DNA of 64,000 bases from Flavobacteriaceae bacterium (GTDB lineage: Bacteria; Bacteroidota; Bacteroidia; Flavobacteriales; Flavobacteriaceae). Of this stretch, positions 17,180-25,487 are shown piece by piece. Below the pieces are notes generated by a model that saw nothing but the letters and a program-made list of their open reading frames with translations, searched no databases and had not been told where the DNA came from. The translations under genes were made by a program, and so were the position numbers. The DNA lies in contig JAOXRU010000491.1 in NCBI GenBank assembly GCA_025800395.1, positions 1 through 64,000 on the forward strand, read 5' to 3'. Positions within the stretch are counted from its first letter, which is position 1, and each line of letters opens with the position of its first letter.

Positions 17180-17890
17180 TTAAGATTTTATTTGAGAGAA
17201 CAAACGAGAAGTTTGGTGGTAGATGTTTTCTTCTATAGGGTGGTCTCCGTACCAGATCCATTCGTAGGTATATACTGCAGTTTGGAAATTGTCGTGAATG
17301 TCTGTAGACTGAGTTTCCGCCAGATAATCTTGATTGGTTTTGTGATATTCCCAATTTATAAGGCTGTTTTGAGATAGGTGTTGTAGCAATTTCAAAAACT
17401 CGAAGCGTATAGCCAATCTGTAATTCCCATTATAGTAGGCTTCGGATGACATGCTATCCAAATCGATATTTTCTATGTTGGTTTGGGACAAATCGACCAT
17501 AGCAAAATCTTCTTTTTTAGAAGACAATATATTTTGCAAATCGGCAGCCAACACATGCTTTAATATAAGATAAATGGCCAGTATTGCCATAATAAAAATA
17601 AAGATGTCTTGTAGGATTTTGGATGTGGTTGGATCTATTTTGATTCCGAAAGTTTTTTCAAAGAAATTGGAAATAGCCAATAACAATCGACCCAACAAAT
17701 TTTCTCCCTCTCCTTGTAAACTTTCATAAGAATATTCATTGTTTGTATAAGCATCTTTCCAATTGTTTTCTAAAGATATAGGTGTAATGCTTTGGTTGAC
17801 ATCATATTGTAGGCTGTCCTTTGGTTGTTCTTGTTGGGAAAAAACAATATTCACAATAAAAAAACATACAAATAAAAAGGTTTTAGGCAT
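17180..17890 (-). CDS. DUF4129-domain membrane protein
   Basis: From the ATG at 17890 this is a 236-residue protein with a signal-like leader (MPKTFLFVCFFIVNIVFSQ), one internal membrane helix near 110-130, and a C-terminal DUF4129 segment. That segment contains AYYNGNYRLAIRFEFLKLL and the YEWIWYGDHP motif. A TTG start 12 bases upstream is possible but would disturb the leader. The ATG overlaps the upstream stop by 8 bases (ATGCCTAA). DUF4129 is often found next to MoxR/DUF58 and to transglutaminase-like proteins; here no transglutaminase domain is present. Confidence 0.85.
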   Translation of the reverse strand: MPKTFLFVCFFIVNIVFSQQEQPKDSLQYDVNQSITPISLENNWKDAYTNNEYSYESLQGEGENLLGRLLLAISNFFEKTFGIKIDPTTSKILQDIFIFIMAILAIYLILKHVLAADLQNILSSKKEDFAMVDLSQTNIENIDLDSMSSEAYYNGNYRLAIRFEFLKLLQHLSQNSLINWEYHKTNQDYLAETQSTDIHDNFQTAVYTYEWIWYGDHPIEENIYHQTSRLFSQIKS

Positions 17891-18821
17891 CTGTATTTCC
17901 AATTTGTTCTATTGTTTTCTGTGTATGCTGTTGGTGCTCTTTTTCGTGCAAACTATAGTACAACAGACCATTTACAAACTGTGTTAGACATTGCGAATAG
18001 ATAAACGAAATAAACATAAGCGCCAGCATGATGGTATAAAATAGTTTGTCTATGATACTAAAAGTTTCCAAATCTGCAGATGAAGATAGGTGGTAAGTAT
18101 ACACTCCTAAAATAATAGCGGGGATAATATTGACAACAAAAAGCAGCAAAAAAATGAGTAGTGACATCACAAAAGTTGCCCCTATGACAAGCCAAAAGTT
18201 TTTGCTGACAAAACTCCATCCATCTCCAAGGCTAATTCCAATTGATTTTTTTTCTTGTAGCATCACAAAAAAGCTAATTCCTACCCAAGCAGTTACAAAA
18301 AATTGCGTCAAATACTGCGGTATGAGTCCAATAATTTGCAATTGACTAAAGATGATAGATACAGCAAACATCGCTACATAGATCAGTATAAGGGCCAATA
18401 CAAATAGGAGAATCTTTCCAAAGCTATCTTTTATCATCGCCCAAACTGTACTGGAGTCAACATTTGGTTTTTTTTGGTTTTCGTAAGTAATCATATAACA
18501 AGTAGATAAGCTATAATTGACGATACCGACACACAGCATTACGATAAAGTATGTGAGTATTAGGATGCCAAAGAATGGGTTAAAATTGTCATCTAAAAAT
18601 AGGTTGAAGAAGTTAGTGTTGGTTTCAATACTTCCCATAAATCCTGTAACCAAAAAATAAATACCAAGAATACCAAGCACCAAAAAAATGCCATTGTAGC
18701 GTATAAACATATTGCTAAATGGTTTGATATGTTGTCTTAAAAAATCGAAGTATACATCGATAATCTGTCCAAAATCTTTATGGATTCTTAGTTCTTGAAA
18801 TTTGCTCATATGAAATATCAT
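17883..18821 (-). CDS. Polytopic membrane protein of the MoxR cluster
   Basis: This 312-residue protein has six or so membrane helices in the pattern of the glycerophosphoryl diester phosphodiesterase membrane-domain-like family often found in Bacteroidota MoxR clusters. It begins SKFQELRIHKDFGQIIDVYFDFLRQH, a conserved lead-in to the first helix. Two starts are possible (18821 or 18809); both overlap the SpoIIM gene, by 44 or 32 bases. No enzymatic motif is seen. A structural role with SpoIIM and RDD proteins is only inferred from order. Confidence 0.8.
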   Translation of the reverse strand: MIFHMSKFQELRIHKDFGQIIDVYFDFLRQHIKPFSNMFIRYNGIFLVLGILGIYFLVTGFMGSIETNTNFFNLFLDDNFNPFFGILILTYFIVMLCVGIVNYSLSTCYMITYENQKKPNVDSSTVWAMIKDSFGKILLFVLALILIYVAMFAVSIIFSQLQIIGLIPQYLTQFFVTAWVGISFFVMLQEKKSIGISLGDGWSFVSKNFWLVIGATFVMSLLIFLLLFVVNIIPAIILGVYTYHLSSSADLETFSIIDKLFYTIMLALMFISFIYSQCLTQFVNGLLYYSLHEKEHQQHTQKTIEQIGNTDA

Positions 18822-19800
18822 GTAGGTTTAAAAAATTAAGTTCAGATTCTGATTTCCGATGGAGTAAAATAGGGTATAGGACATAATAATATAGGATAAA
18901 AGAAAAAGAACCAAAAATGATTAAAAATGCTAACCAATTGGGCATGGTGCTATATCGTGTAATAAAACCTTCTATAAAACCTGCCACTATAAATATAGGT
19001 ATGGTGCTTACCACTACTTTTAATCCATCTTTGGCACCGCGCATAAAGGACTGTCCTCGTGTGCGTGTTTTGGGGAAAAGAAAACTATTGCCCATGATGA
19101 TCCCAGCACAACCAGCTATAACAATAACCGATATTTCTAGGGTGCCATGTAACCAGATTTGCTTGTTTGCCTGCAAAAACACCCCTTCGTTATAAAACAT
19201 AGTTACAAAACTACCTACCATGATCCCATTGGTAAATAATATATATATAGAGCCAATACTTGCAATGGCACCAAATGCATAAGCTAAAAAGGCAACCCGT
19301 ATATTGTTTATTGTAATGCCCAAAAAGGAGCCAATTTGGCTACCTCCCTTATATATGGCAGTTGGGTCTCCCGATTGAATATTCTCTAAAGTGGTGTTTA
19401 CATAGCTGTCGCCAAGTATTAGCCTTACAAAATTTAAATCGTTTAGCGTAGAAACAGCACCTATGAGCATGGCAAAAGCAAAAAATAAAAAGGTATATCC
19501 CAAGGTTGGTAAATGTGGATAAAAGAATTTGGGGAAATCTTTTTTGAAGAAATGAAAGATTTTGTTTTTTTCTTCTTTTTTGTTTTTGTAGATAATATGA
19601 TGTGCTTTTACACCAAGATTATTTAAGTACTGTAAGGTTTTACTCTCTGGGTAGTAGGTCTGCGCATAAGCCAAATCATTGGTTAGCTGTAAATAACCAT
19701 CCAAAAGATAATCTGGAGAAATTTTCAAATAACTTTCTAGAGCTTTTTCAAATGCTATCCATTTTTCTTTATTTTGCTTTATGAAAGCTGCTTCACGCAT
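18778..19800 (-). CDS. SpoIIM-family integral membrane protein
   Basis: This 340-residue protein has an N-terminal cytoplasmic helical part (MREAAFIKQNKEKWIAFEKAL). Membrane segments of the SpoIIM/DUF95 type follow: YTFLFFAFAMLIGAV, NNIRVAFLAYAFGAIASIGS, the amphipathic NGIMVGSFVTMF, and the WLHGTLEISVIVIAGCAGI motif typical of the family. In spore formers SpoIIM acts in engulfment. In non-sporulating Bacteroidota it occurs beside RDD and MoxR genes, as here, with unknown function. Its start is only 33 bases from the divergent RDD gene. Confidence 0.9.
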   Translation of the reverse strand: MREAAFIKQNKEKWIAFEKALESYLKISPDYLLDGYLQLTNDLAYAQTYYPESKTLQYLNNLGVKAHHIIYKNKKEEKNKIFHFFKKDFPKFFYPHLPTLGYTFLFFAFAMLIGAVSTLNDLNFVRLILGDSYVNTTLENIQSGDPTAIYKGGSQIGSFLGITINNIRVAFLAYAFGAIASIGSIYILFTNGIMVGSFVTMFYNEGVFLQANKQIWLHGTLEISVIVIAGCAGIIMGNSFLFPKTRTRGQSFMRGAKDGLKVVVSTIPIFIVAGFIEGFITRYSTMPNWLAFLIIFGSFSFILYYYVLYPILLHRKSESELNFLNLHDISYEQISRTKNP

Positions 19801-19833
19801 AAATTGTATTTTTTATTATAAAAATAACACAAA

Positions 19834-20559
19834 ATGTCTAATATAAGTATAAATACAACGCAAAATGTCCGTATTCATTATGAGTTGGCAAGCATTGGTT
19901 ACAGGATAATATCCTTTTTGATAGATTTTTTTATCCAAGTTGGATATGTATTGATTTTGAGTATGGTGCTTGATGTTATCTTCATAAAATTAACGGATAA
20001 TTGGACACGCATAGGAGTATTTTCTTTATTGATCCTTCCTGCAATGTTCTATAGTTTAATTATGCATATTGTTTTTAACGGGCAGACTATTGGAAAAATG
20101 ATACTAAAGCTCCGTGTGGTTCGTTTGGATGGTTTGCCAGTGCATTGGTCGCACTACGGGATCAAATGGTTGTTGAGGTTGTTGGATATATGGACTTTTA
20201 GTGGATCTATTGGTTTTTTGGCGGTAATTTTCACGGAAAACAGACAAACGGTAGGAGATAGAGCTGCTGGCACCTTATTGGTGAATGTAAAGCAAAGAAC
20301 AAAAATAGAGCATACTGTATTGGAGGATATACAGGAGGACTATAAACCTACTTTTTTGCAAGTAACCTTACTTAAAGACAAAGATATTCGCCTGATCAAA
20401 TCCTCTTTTTTGGCTGCAAAATCTACCAATAATTACACTACCCTCAAAAAACTGCGCATGCGATTGGAGGAGGTGCTGCAAACCAATTCTGAATTGTATG
20501 ATCTCGAATATATAGATACGGTTTTAAAGGATTATCATCATTTTACAAAAGACCTATAA
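19834..20559 (+). CDS. RDD-family membrane protein
   Basis: This 241-residue protein has the RDD domain: an early helix with basic/acidic marks (LASIGYRIISFLIDFF), a second helix, then NGQTIGKMILKLRVVRLDG and the closing NRQTVGDRAAGTLLV. A cytoplasmic tail of about 80 residues follows. RDD proteins are possible transporters or scaffolds, and this one sits head to head with SpoIIM, a conserved pairing. The next gene starts directly at its stop codon. Confidence 0.92.
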   Translation: MSNISINTTQNVRIHYELASIGYRIISFLIDFFIQVGYVLILSMVLDVIFIKLTDNWTRIGVFSLLILPAMFYSLIMHIVFNGQTIGKMILKLRVVRLDGLPVHWSHYGIKWLLRLLDIWTFSGSIGFLAVIFTENRQTVGDRAAGTLLVNVKQRTKIEHTVLEDIQEDYKPTFLQVTLLKDKDIRLIKSSFLAAKSTNNYTTLKKLRMRLEEVLQTNSELYDLEYIDTVLKDYHHFTKDL

Positions 20560-21165
20560 ATGTTTTATTTTGCTATAGATATTTTGGGAACTATTTCTTT
20601 TGCCATTTCTGGTGTACTTACAGCAATGCACAAGCGACTTGATGTCTTTGGGGTTTTTATTATTGCCTTTGTAACGGCTACAGGTGGAGGAACCTTACGC
20701 GATCTATTGCTTGGAAATACCCCTGTAGGCTGGTTGCAAAAACCAGTGTATATGTTTACAATTATTGGCTCAGTGATATTTGCTATGCTATTTCGAAAAT
20801 ATCTAAAATATTTTCGTAAGTCTCTGTTTTTGTTTGATACTATTGGTTTGGGTTTGTATACTTTGGTAGGCCTTACCAAAGGTTTGGATGCAGGACTCAA
20901 TCCCTTAATGTGTATTACATTGGGTACGATAAGCGCAAGTTTTGGAGGGGTGATTCGAGATATACTTTGTAATGAAATCCCTGTAATATTTCACAAAGAA
21001 ATATACGCTACCTGTTCTATATTAGGAGGATTATTGTACTATATGCTTTTTTGGTCTAAAGTTCCTCCAGCTATTGCTTATAGTGTTGCAATAGGTTTTA
21101 TAATATTGTTTCGTTTGGCAGCGGTCAAGTGGCATTGGTCCCTGCCGACTATGTATAGAGAATAG
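20560..21165 (+). CDS. TRIC / UPF0126-family cation channel protein
   Basis: This 201-residue protein has seven predicted membrane helices in two repeats of the UPF0126 (YicG/TRIC) type. Each repeat has a glycine-rich motif: VTATGGGTLRDLLLG in the first and SASFGGVIRDILCNEIP in the second. Prokaryotic TRIC proteins form trimeric potassium-permeable channels. The ATG follows the RDD stop without a gap, so the two are co-translated. It ends one base before the convergent isomerase gene. Confidence 0.92.
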   Translation: MFYFAIDILGTISFAISGVLTAMHKRLDVFGVFIIAFVTATGGGTLRDLLLGNTPVGWLQKPVYMFTIIGSVIFAMLFRKYLKYFRKSLFLFDTIGLGLYTLVGLTKGLDAGLNPLMCITLGTISASFGGVIRDILCNEIPVIFHKEIYATCSILGGLLYYMLFWSKVPPAIAYSVAIGFIILFRLAAVKWHWSLPTMYRE

Positions 21166-21166
21166 A

Positions 21167-21886
21167 TTATTCTATAATCTTTACAGTCATGGATATATCT
21201 TCCCAAGGCCAATCTGCTTTGTCGACTTTGACGCGATTGATTTTATCTACTACGTCCATGCCTTTTATGACCTTTCCAAAAGCAGTGTATTTTTTATCCA
21301 AATGATAGGAACCTGGATTGGTTACAACGATAAAAAACTCATAAGGAGAAGCTAGTTTGTGCGGGTTATCTATTTCACTGCTAGGCATAGATATCGTACC
21401 TCTATGGTGTTTATTCCCATTTCGGGTATCTGGTGGCAATAGGTATCTTCCTATGTTTCTGCGTTTTTCAGATATTTTTCTCGAATCGCTATTTCCTCCT
21501 TGAATGATAAAGTTTTTTACCACCCGGTGGAATAAACTGCCATCGAAATAGCCTTTTTTGGTTAAATAAATAAAATTGGCCCTATGGTAAGGGGTGTTTT
21601 TATACAGTAATATATCAAAACTACCAAATTCGGTGGTAATTCTTACTTTGTTTTCCTTGTTGTTTTCAGCGTATTCTTTGAAAAACGGTATAGCGTTTTC
21701 ATCATTTAACAGAAAGGGAGCTGCTTTTTCTTCTACAACGGTATTTAAGGTATCTATTTTGGGAGATGTGGTATGGCTTTCTGTGGCTTGGATTTGGGGA
21801 GAGATTTGTTCCGCTGATTTTTTCTTTGTACCATTACAAGACAAAAAAAGACCACTAATAAACAATAGAGCTATAAGATTTCGCAT
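21167..21886 (-). CDS. Lipoprotein cyclophilin-type peptidyl-prolyl isomerase
   Basis: From the ATG at 21886 this is a 239-residue protein. A lipoprotein signal (MRNLIALLFISGLFLSC) is followed by a linker and a cyclophilin domain. The domain contains VRITTEFGSFDILLY, TPYHRANFIYLTKKGYFDGS, LFHRVVKNFIIQGG and FGKVIKGMDVV. The catalytic Arg is present in FHRV. It should act in the periplasm on prolyl bonds of exported proteins. Its start codon and that of the divergent Nudix gene are separated by one base, so each gene's leader must lie within the other's coding region. Confidence 0.9.
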   Translation of the reverse strand: MRNLIALLFISGLFLSCNGTKKKSAEQISPQIQATESHTTSPKIDTLNTVVEEKAAPFLLNDENAIPFFKEYAENNKENKVRITTEFGSFDILLYKNTPYHRANFIYLTKKGYFDGSLFHRVVKNFIIQGGNSDSRKISEKRRNIGRYLLPPDTRNGNKHHRGTISMPSSEIDNPHKLASPYEFFIVVTNPGSYHLDKKYTAFGKVIKGMDVVDKINRVKVDKADWPWEDISMTVKIIE

Positions 21887-21887
21887 T

Positions 21888-22529
21888 ATGGATTTTGAAT
21901 TGGTTTTGAGCAATATTCCAAAAATAGTAAAAAACCCGTTAATGGGTAGAGAAGCACATTTGAAGATGGCACCTCAATTTCGAAAAAAAAGTATATTAGA
22001 GACCAAAAAGTATTATGCAGATGCCAAAAAGGCAGGGGTGATGTTGCTCCTTTATCCGGATATAAAAAAAGAAGCACGAATATTGCTAATTCATCGAAAT
22101 ACTTATCCTGGTGTGCATAGCAATCAGATAGGATGTCCGGGAGGTAAACAGGAAGAAGGGGATAAAGATTTGCTAGATACCGCTCTTCGAGAAACCTTTG
22201 AAGAAGTAGGTGTATCCAAAAGCCAAATTCATGTTTTGCGATCTTTGACTGAAGTGTATATCCCACCAAGCAATTTTTTGATGTTTCCTTTTTTGGGAGT
22301 AGTAGAACAGCAAGTAGAATTTGTTCCAGATCCGCAGGAAGTACAAGAAATTGTAAGTGTGAAATTACAAGATTTGTTGGACGATCGATTGTTTTTTTAC
22401 GAAGAATTAAACACTAGTTATGCCAAAAATATTAAAGTACCTGCTTTTAAATTAAATGGTTATGCCGTTTGGGGAGCAACAGCCATGGTTTTGCACGAGT
22501 TTAAAATATTGTTACAACAAAGCCTATAA
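21888..22529 (+). CDS. Nudix hydrolase, CoA pyrophosphatase type
   Basis: Read from the ATG at 21888, this is a 213-residue protein. The complete Nudix box begins GGKQEEGDKDLLDTALRETF and ends EEVG, with the UPF0035 mark preceding it (HRNTYPGVHSNQIGCPGG). This group hydrolyses CoA to phosphopantetheine and 3',5'-ADP, with some activity on other dinucleotides. A longer frame reading back to 21594 exists but would run through the divergent isomerase, and the family starts at this ATG, so the short form is chosen. Confidence 0.9.
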   Translation: MDFELVLSNIPKIVKNPLMGREAHLKMAPQFRKKSILETKKYYADAKKAGVMLLLYPDIKKEARILLIHRNTYPGVHSNQIGCPGGKQEEGDKDLLDTALRETFEEVGVSKSQIHVLRSLTEVYIPPSNFLMFPFLGVVEQQVEFVPDPQEVQEIVSVKLQDLLDDRLFFYEELNTSYAKNIKVPAFKLNGYAVWGATAMVLHEFKILLQQSL

Positions 22530-22541
22530 GTCTTATTTTGT

Positions 22542-22549
22542 TAAATTTG
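22542..22549 (+). promoter_or_regulatory. TANNTTTG box upstream of the acyltransferase gene
   Basis: TAAATTTG is a full match to the Bacteroidota -7 box, 25 bases before the ATG at 22575. No TTTG at the right upstream distance was seen. Confidence 0.45.
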
Positions 22550-22574
22550 CAAGAACAACAACTAAAACACTCTT

Positions 22575-23378
22575 ATGGGAATTTTTAAACGCAATCCTTT
22601 TGGGCATTATTTGTTTTTAAAGAAATGGCTAATAAGAATTGCTGGTGCATTCACCCATAAACGATACAATGGCTTTAATAAATTGCAAATAGAAGGTTCA
22701 GATGTTTTCCGCAATTTGCCCGAAACCAATGTATTGTTTATATCCAATCATCAAACCTATTTTGCCGATGTGGTTGCGATGTTTCATGTGTTTAATGCGA
22801 GTTTGCATGGGCGCATAGATTCGATCAAAAATATGGGTTATTTGTGGCATCCCAAGCTCAATATATACTATGTAGCAGCTAAGGAGACGATGCGTTCTGG
22901 TTTTTTGCCAAAAATATTGTCATACGCAGGTTCTATAAGTATAGAGCGGACTTGGCGTTCTTCTGGTAAAGATGTTAGAAGACAAGTAAAGATGAGTGAT
23001 ATTTCCAATATCAGTAAAGCTTTAGACGATGGATGGGTGATTACTTTTCCACAGGGTACAACCACTCCTTTTAAACCTATTCGAAAAGGCACGGCACATA
23101 TTATAAAGCATTACAAACCTGTGGTAGTACCTATAGTTATCGACGGATTTAGAAGATCTTTCGATAAAAAAGGTTTGTTTATCAAGAAAAAAGGCATTCT
23201 TCAATCGATGGTTATCAAAGAACCATTGGACATAGATTATGAAAATGAATCTATCGATCAAATCGTTGAAAAAATAGAATATGCCATAGAACAGCATCCT
23301 TCATTTTTGAAGGTGATTCCTAATAAAGAATTGCAGGCTTATGAAGATGCAAACAAAAGGAGAGAATGGCGCTATTAG
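22575..23378 (+). CDS. 1-acyl-glycerol-3-phosphate acyltransferase-like (PlsC family)
   Basis: This 267-residue protein belongs to the PlsC/LPLAT acyltransferase fold, acting at the inner face of the cytoplasmic membrane in phospholipid synthesis. Block I is SNHQTYFADVVAMF: His59 and Asp65 are separated by five residues, not the usual four. Block III is FPQGTTTPF instead of FPEGT. Block IV (VVPIVIDGF) is present. The spacing is unusual but I believe it is shared by a Bacteroidota subgroup. The substrate could be a lysophospholipid or an amino-acid-linked lipid. Confidence 0.85.
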   Translation: MGIFKRNPFGHYLFLKKWLIRIAGAFTHKRYNGFNKLQIEGSDVFRNLPETNVLFISNHQTYFADVVAMFHVFNASLHGRIDSIKNMGYLWHPKLNIYYVAAKETMRSGFLPKILSYAGSISIERTWRSSGKDVRRQVKMSDISNISKALDDGWVITFPQGTTTPFKPIRKGTAHIIKHYKPVVVPIVIDGFRRSFDKKGLFIKKKGILQSMVIKEPLDIDYENESIDQIVEKIEYAIEQHPSFLKVIPNKELQAYEDANKRREWRY

Positions 23379-23400
23379 TTTTTGTCGCTTGTCGTGCCAG

Positions 23401-24063
23401 CTAAATTTCCAACTGTTTTAATTCTCTATAATTATTTTTGAGTTTACGAAGCAAGATTCCATACATCAAAAAATACAGCCCAGCAATAAAAGCGATGGCC
23501 AATATTCCAAACAGTAATACAATTATGCTATATATATATCGAATATTTGGGTTGTTTTCGCTGAGTAATTCGGGATGTAATTGCCCGATAAAACTGTTTG
23601 CAGATCCCAGATCGATATAAATAGCTGCGGTAAAGATAATCCATAGAACCATAATGAGGCATAAACTAATGAGAATGTATGTTTTAACCACCTTTCTGGT
23701 TTTGAGAATGATTTTCATTAGGGTTTTAACATCCGAATCTAGTCGGATATTTTTGTAGTTTATATAAAAAAGGTAGATAAAATAGATGGCAACAATATGT
23801 GCAATTATGTTGATTGCTATATAGAATGGTTCTAAACGAATTGCTTTTAGCAAGTCGGTTTCTGGATTGTTGTAACCAGTGAAAGCGGATATCAATAATA
23901 TCAAATAAGGAAATAGCAGTTCCAGTAAGCTGATAATAAGAATATATTTCACAATAGAAGAAGACCTACTGTGCAACATCCTTTTTATATCGGTGCCGCT
24001 CAGTGGGCTAGCAGTATGTTTTTTGGCCTGCCAATCTTTTTTTAATAAGTCCAGTTCTTCCAT
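23401..24063 (-). CDS. Membrane protein paired with ECF sigma factor
   Basis: This 220-residue protein has a cytoplasmic N-terminus (MEELDLLKKDWQAKKHTASP) followed by four membrane helices (about 38-60, 78-98, 120-142, 170-195). It follows the sigma factor gene by 8 bases. This N-terminal pattern is common in proteins encoded directly after ECF sigma genes in Flavobacteriia, so it may be a membrane-bound anti-sigma factor. No zinc-finger motif (HxxxCxxC) is present, so the assignment rests on position. Confidence 0.7.
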   Translation of the reverse strand: MEELDLLKKDWQAKKHTASPLSGTDIKRMLHSRSSSIVKYILIISLLELLFPYLILLISAFTGYNNPETDLLKAIRLEPFYIAINIIAHIVAIYFIYLFYINYKNIRLDSDVKTLMKIILKTRKVVKTYILISLCLIMVLWIIFTAAIYIDLGSANSFIGQLHPELLSENNPNIRYIYSIIVLLFGILAIAFIAGLYFLMYGILLRKLKNNYRELKQLEI

Positions 24064-24071
24064 ATAATTGA

Positions 24072-24566
24072 TTATGGGTTTAATATGGTTTTTAGCTTGG
24101 TTTTTACACGATTCATTTTTACTCTGGCATTTACTTCTGTAATACCAAGTGTTTCAGAAATTTCTTTATAATTCTTGTCTTCTAAATAAAGAAAAACCAA
24201 AGCTTTTTCTATGTCATTGAGCTGTTTGATGGCACGATACATCAGTTTCAATTGTTGTTCTTGCTCATCGTTATACTCTTGTTCTGCAATTTTGTAAATA
24301 ACCGCATCAAAATCTTGGGTTCGAACTCGCTTCTTTCCCTTTCGATATAAGGTGATTGCGGTATTGAGCGCCACACGATACATCCAAGTACTAAATTTGG
24401 CTTCCCCTCTAAATTTGGGATAAGCCTTCCATAGTTGTATGGTGATCTCCTGAAACAAATCTTTGTGTGCATCTTGGTTGTTGGTATACAAACTGCATAC
24501 CTTGTGTACGATGTTTTGATTTGCTTCTAGTTCTTTAACAAATTGATGTTGTTGATCTTTACGCAA
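24072..24566 (-). CDS. ECF-type RNA polymerase sigma factor
   Basis: This 164-residue protein has region 2 (DAHKDLFQEITIQLWKAYPK, FSTWMYRVALNTAITLYRK) and region 4 (LEDKNYKEISETLGITEVNA). Region 3 and the N-terminal extension are absent, as in ECF sigma factors. It is first in a two-gene operon with a membrane protein that may hold it inactive. Target promoters and signal are unknown. Confidence 0.93.
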   Translation of the reverse strand: MRKDQQHQFVKELEANQNIVHKVCSLYTNNQDAHKDLFQEITIQLWKAYPKFRGEAKFSTWMYRVALNTAITLYRKGKKRVRTQDFDAVIYKIAEQEYNDEQEQQLKLMYRAIKQLNDIEKALVFLYLEDKNYKEISETLGITEVNARVKMNRVKTKLKTILNP

Positions 24567-24635
24567 TTTTAGTTGATGGTGTTTAAACCATTAGTAGGCT
24601 TTTGCTCAATTTTGTTACAGTGTGAATCAAAAAAA

Positions 24636-25361
24636 TCACTTTACGACCAAATTACTCTTATCGTAAAGCACCGATTTTATAACCATAAACAAACCGATGC
24701 AGTACATAAGTTGTATGATCATATCAGTATCAAAAATAGAGAAGTGGAAGCGATCTATCATAAGTAAACTGCTAGACAACATAAGTACGATGGATCCAAA
24801 GAAACCAAAGTAATAAGAGTATTTGCTTACATAACCCAATCGCAAATAGGAGGTTTGCACCAATATGGTGACAATAATGATATACAATATGGTAAGCGGA
24901 AACAATGATCCCAGCTGTTCGTAAATAAGATTTACTACATACAAACTAAAGATGAGCAAGATAGAGGAGACCATGATAGATCTTTGTATGTTATAAGGCT
25001 TGTTGTGGTAAAAAAGTATGGTATAGATGATCAGGCTGAGTACATAACTCATTAGCGCAATAACAAAATACACTTGTTGTTGAAAATAGAAAAATGTAAA
25101 AACCGAAACTAAGGAAAAGAAAACAGCCAAAGCACTGAGGATTTTGATGTCTTTTCGCAGTTTTGGTTTCGTTATAATTTGGAGCAATAAAATCATATTG
25201 GCAGCTGGAGCCAAAATATATTGCAATTCTGCCAATCCATTTAGACTAAAAGCCATTGGTGTGAGTAGTAGGAGGGTAAAGAATAGGGCATCGAATATTT
25301 TATCCCGTGTCATAGTCCAAGTCGATGATTCTTTATAATACGAAATTAGGGAGTTTTCCAT
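24636..25361 (-). CDS. YhhN-like membrane protein lacking the catalytic acids
   Basis: This 241-residue protein has seven to eight membrane helices. Its second half aligns by eye with the YhhN-family protein encoded just upstream: LGSLFPLTILYIIIVTILVQ matches LGTLLPYVLAYMIVLMCMV, and MLSSSLLMIDRF matches AISDSLLAWNKF. The Asp of that SDS motif is Ser here (about 197), and the GD motif of the first half (SLGGDIF in the relative) reads SLVSVF. It is thus a likely paralogue without lysoplasmalogenase activity. It stands 108 bases after the hydrolase, beyond a terminator, so it is probably a separate unit. Confidence 0.65.
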   Translation of the reverse strand: MENSLISYYKESSTWTMTRDKIFDALFFTLLLLTPMAFSLNGLAELQYILAPAANMILLLQIITKPKLRKDIKILSALAVFFSLVSVFTFFYFQQQVYFVIALMSYVLSLIIYTILFYHNKPYNIQRSIMVSSILLIFSLYVVNLIYEQLGSLFPLTILYIIIVTILVQTSYLRLGYVSKYSYYFGFFGSIVLMLSSSLLMIDRFHFSIFDTDMIIQLMYCIGLFMVIKSVLYDKSNLVVK

Positions 25362-25469
25362 TATTTAGAGGTCTCAGGGCTTAGTCAATGAACGAGAATA
25401 TATGCCGTTTAACAAAAATTATGCTCCTGAAGACTATAATTGTGAAATTGAAAGCGTAAAAATGAAAAA

Positions 25470-25487
25470 AAAGTGGAATTCCACTTT
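25470..25487 (-). terminator. Terminator after the YhhN gene
   Basis: AAAGTGG, AATT, CCACTTT forms a perfect palindromic hairpin that touches the stop codon. Read on the minus strand it is followed by a run of T, as in rho-independent terminators. Confidence 0.75.

Noticed and set aside
21594-21887. N-terminal extension of the Nudix hydrolase frame
   Set aside because: This part is antisense to the cyclophilin gene and does not match CoA pyrophosphatase N-termini; the ATG at 21888 does.
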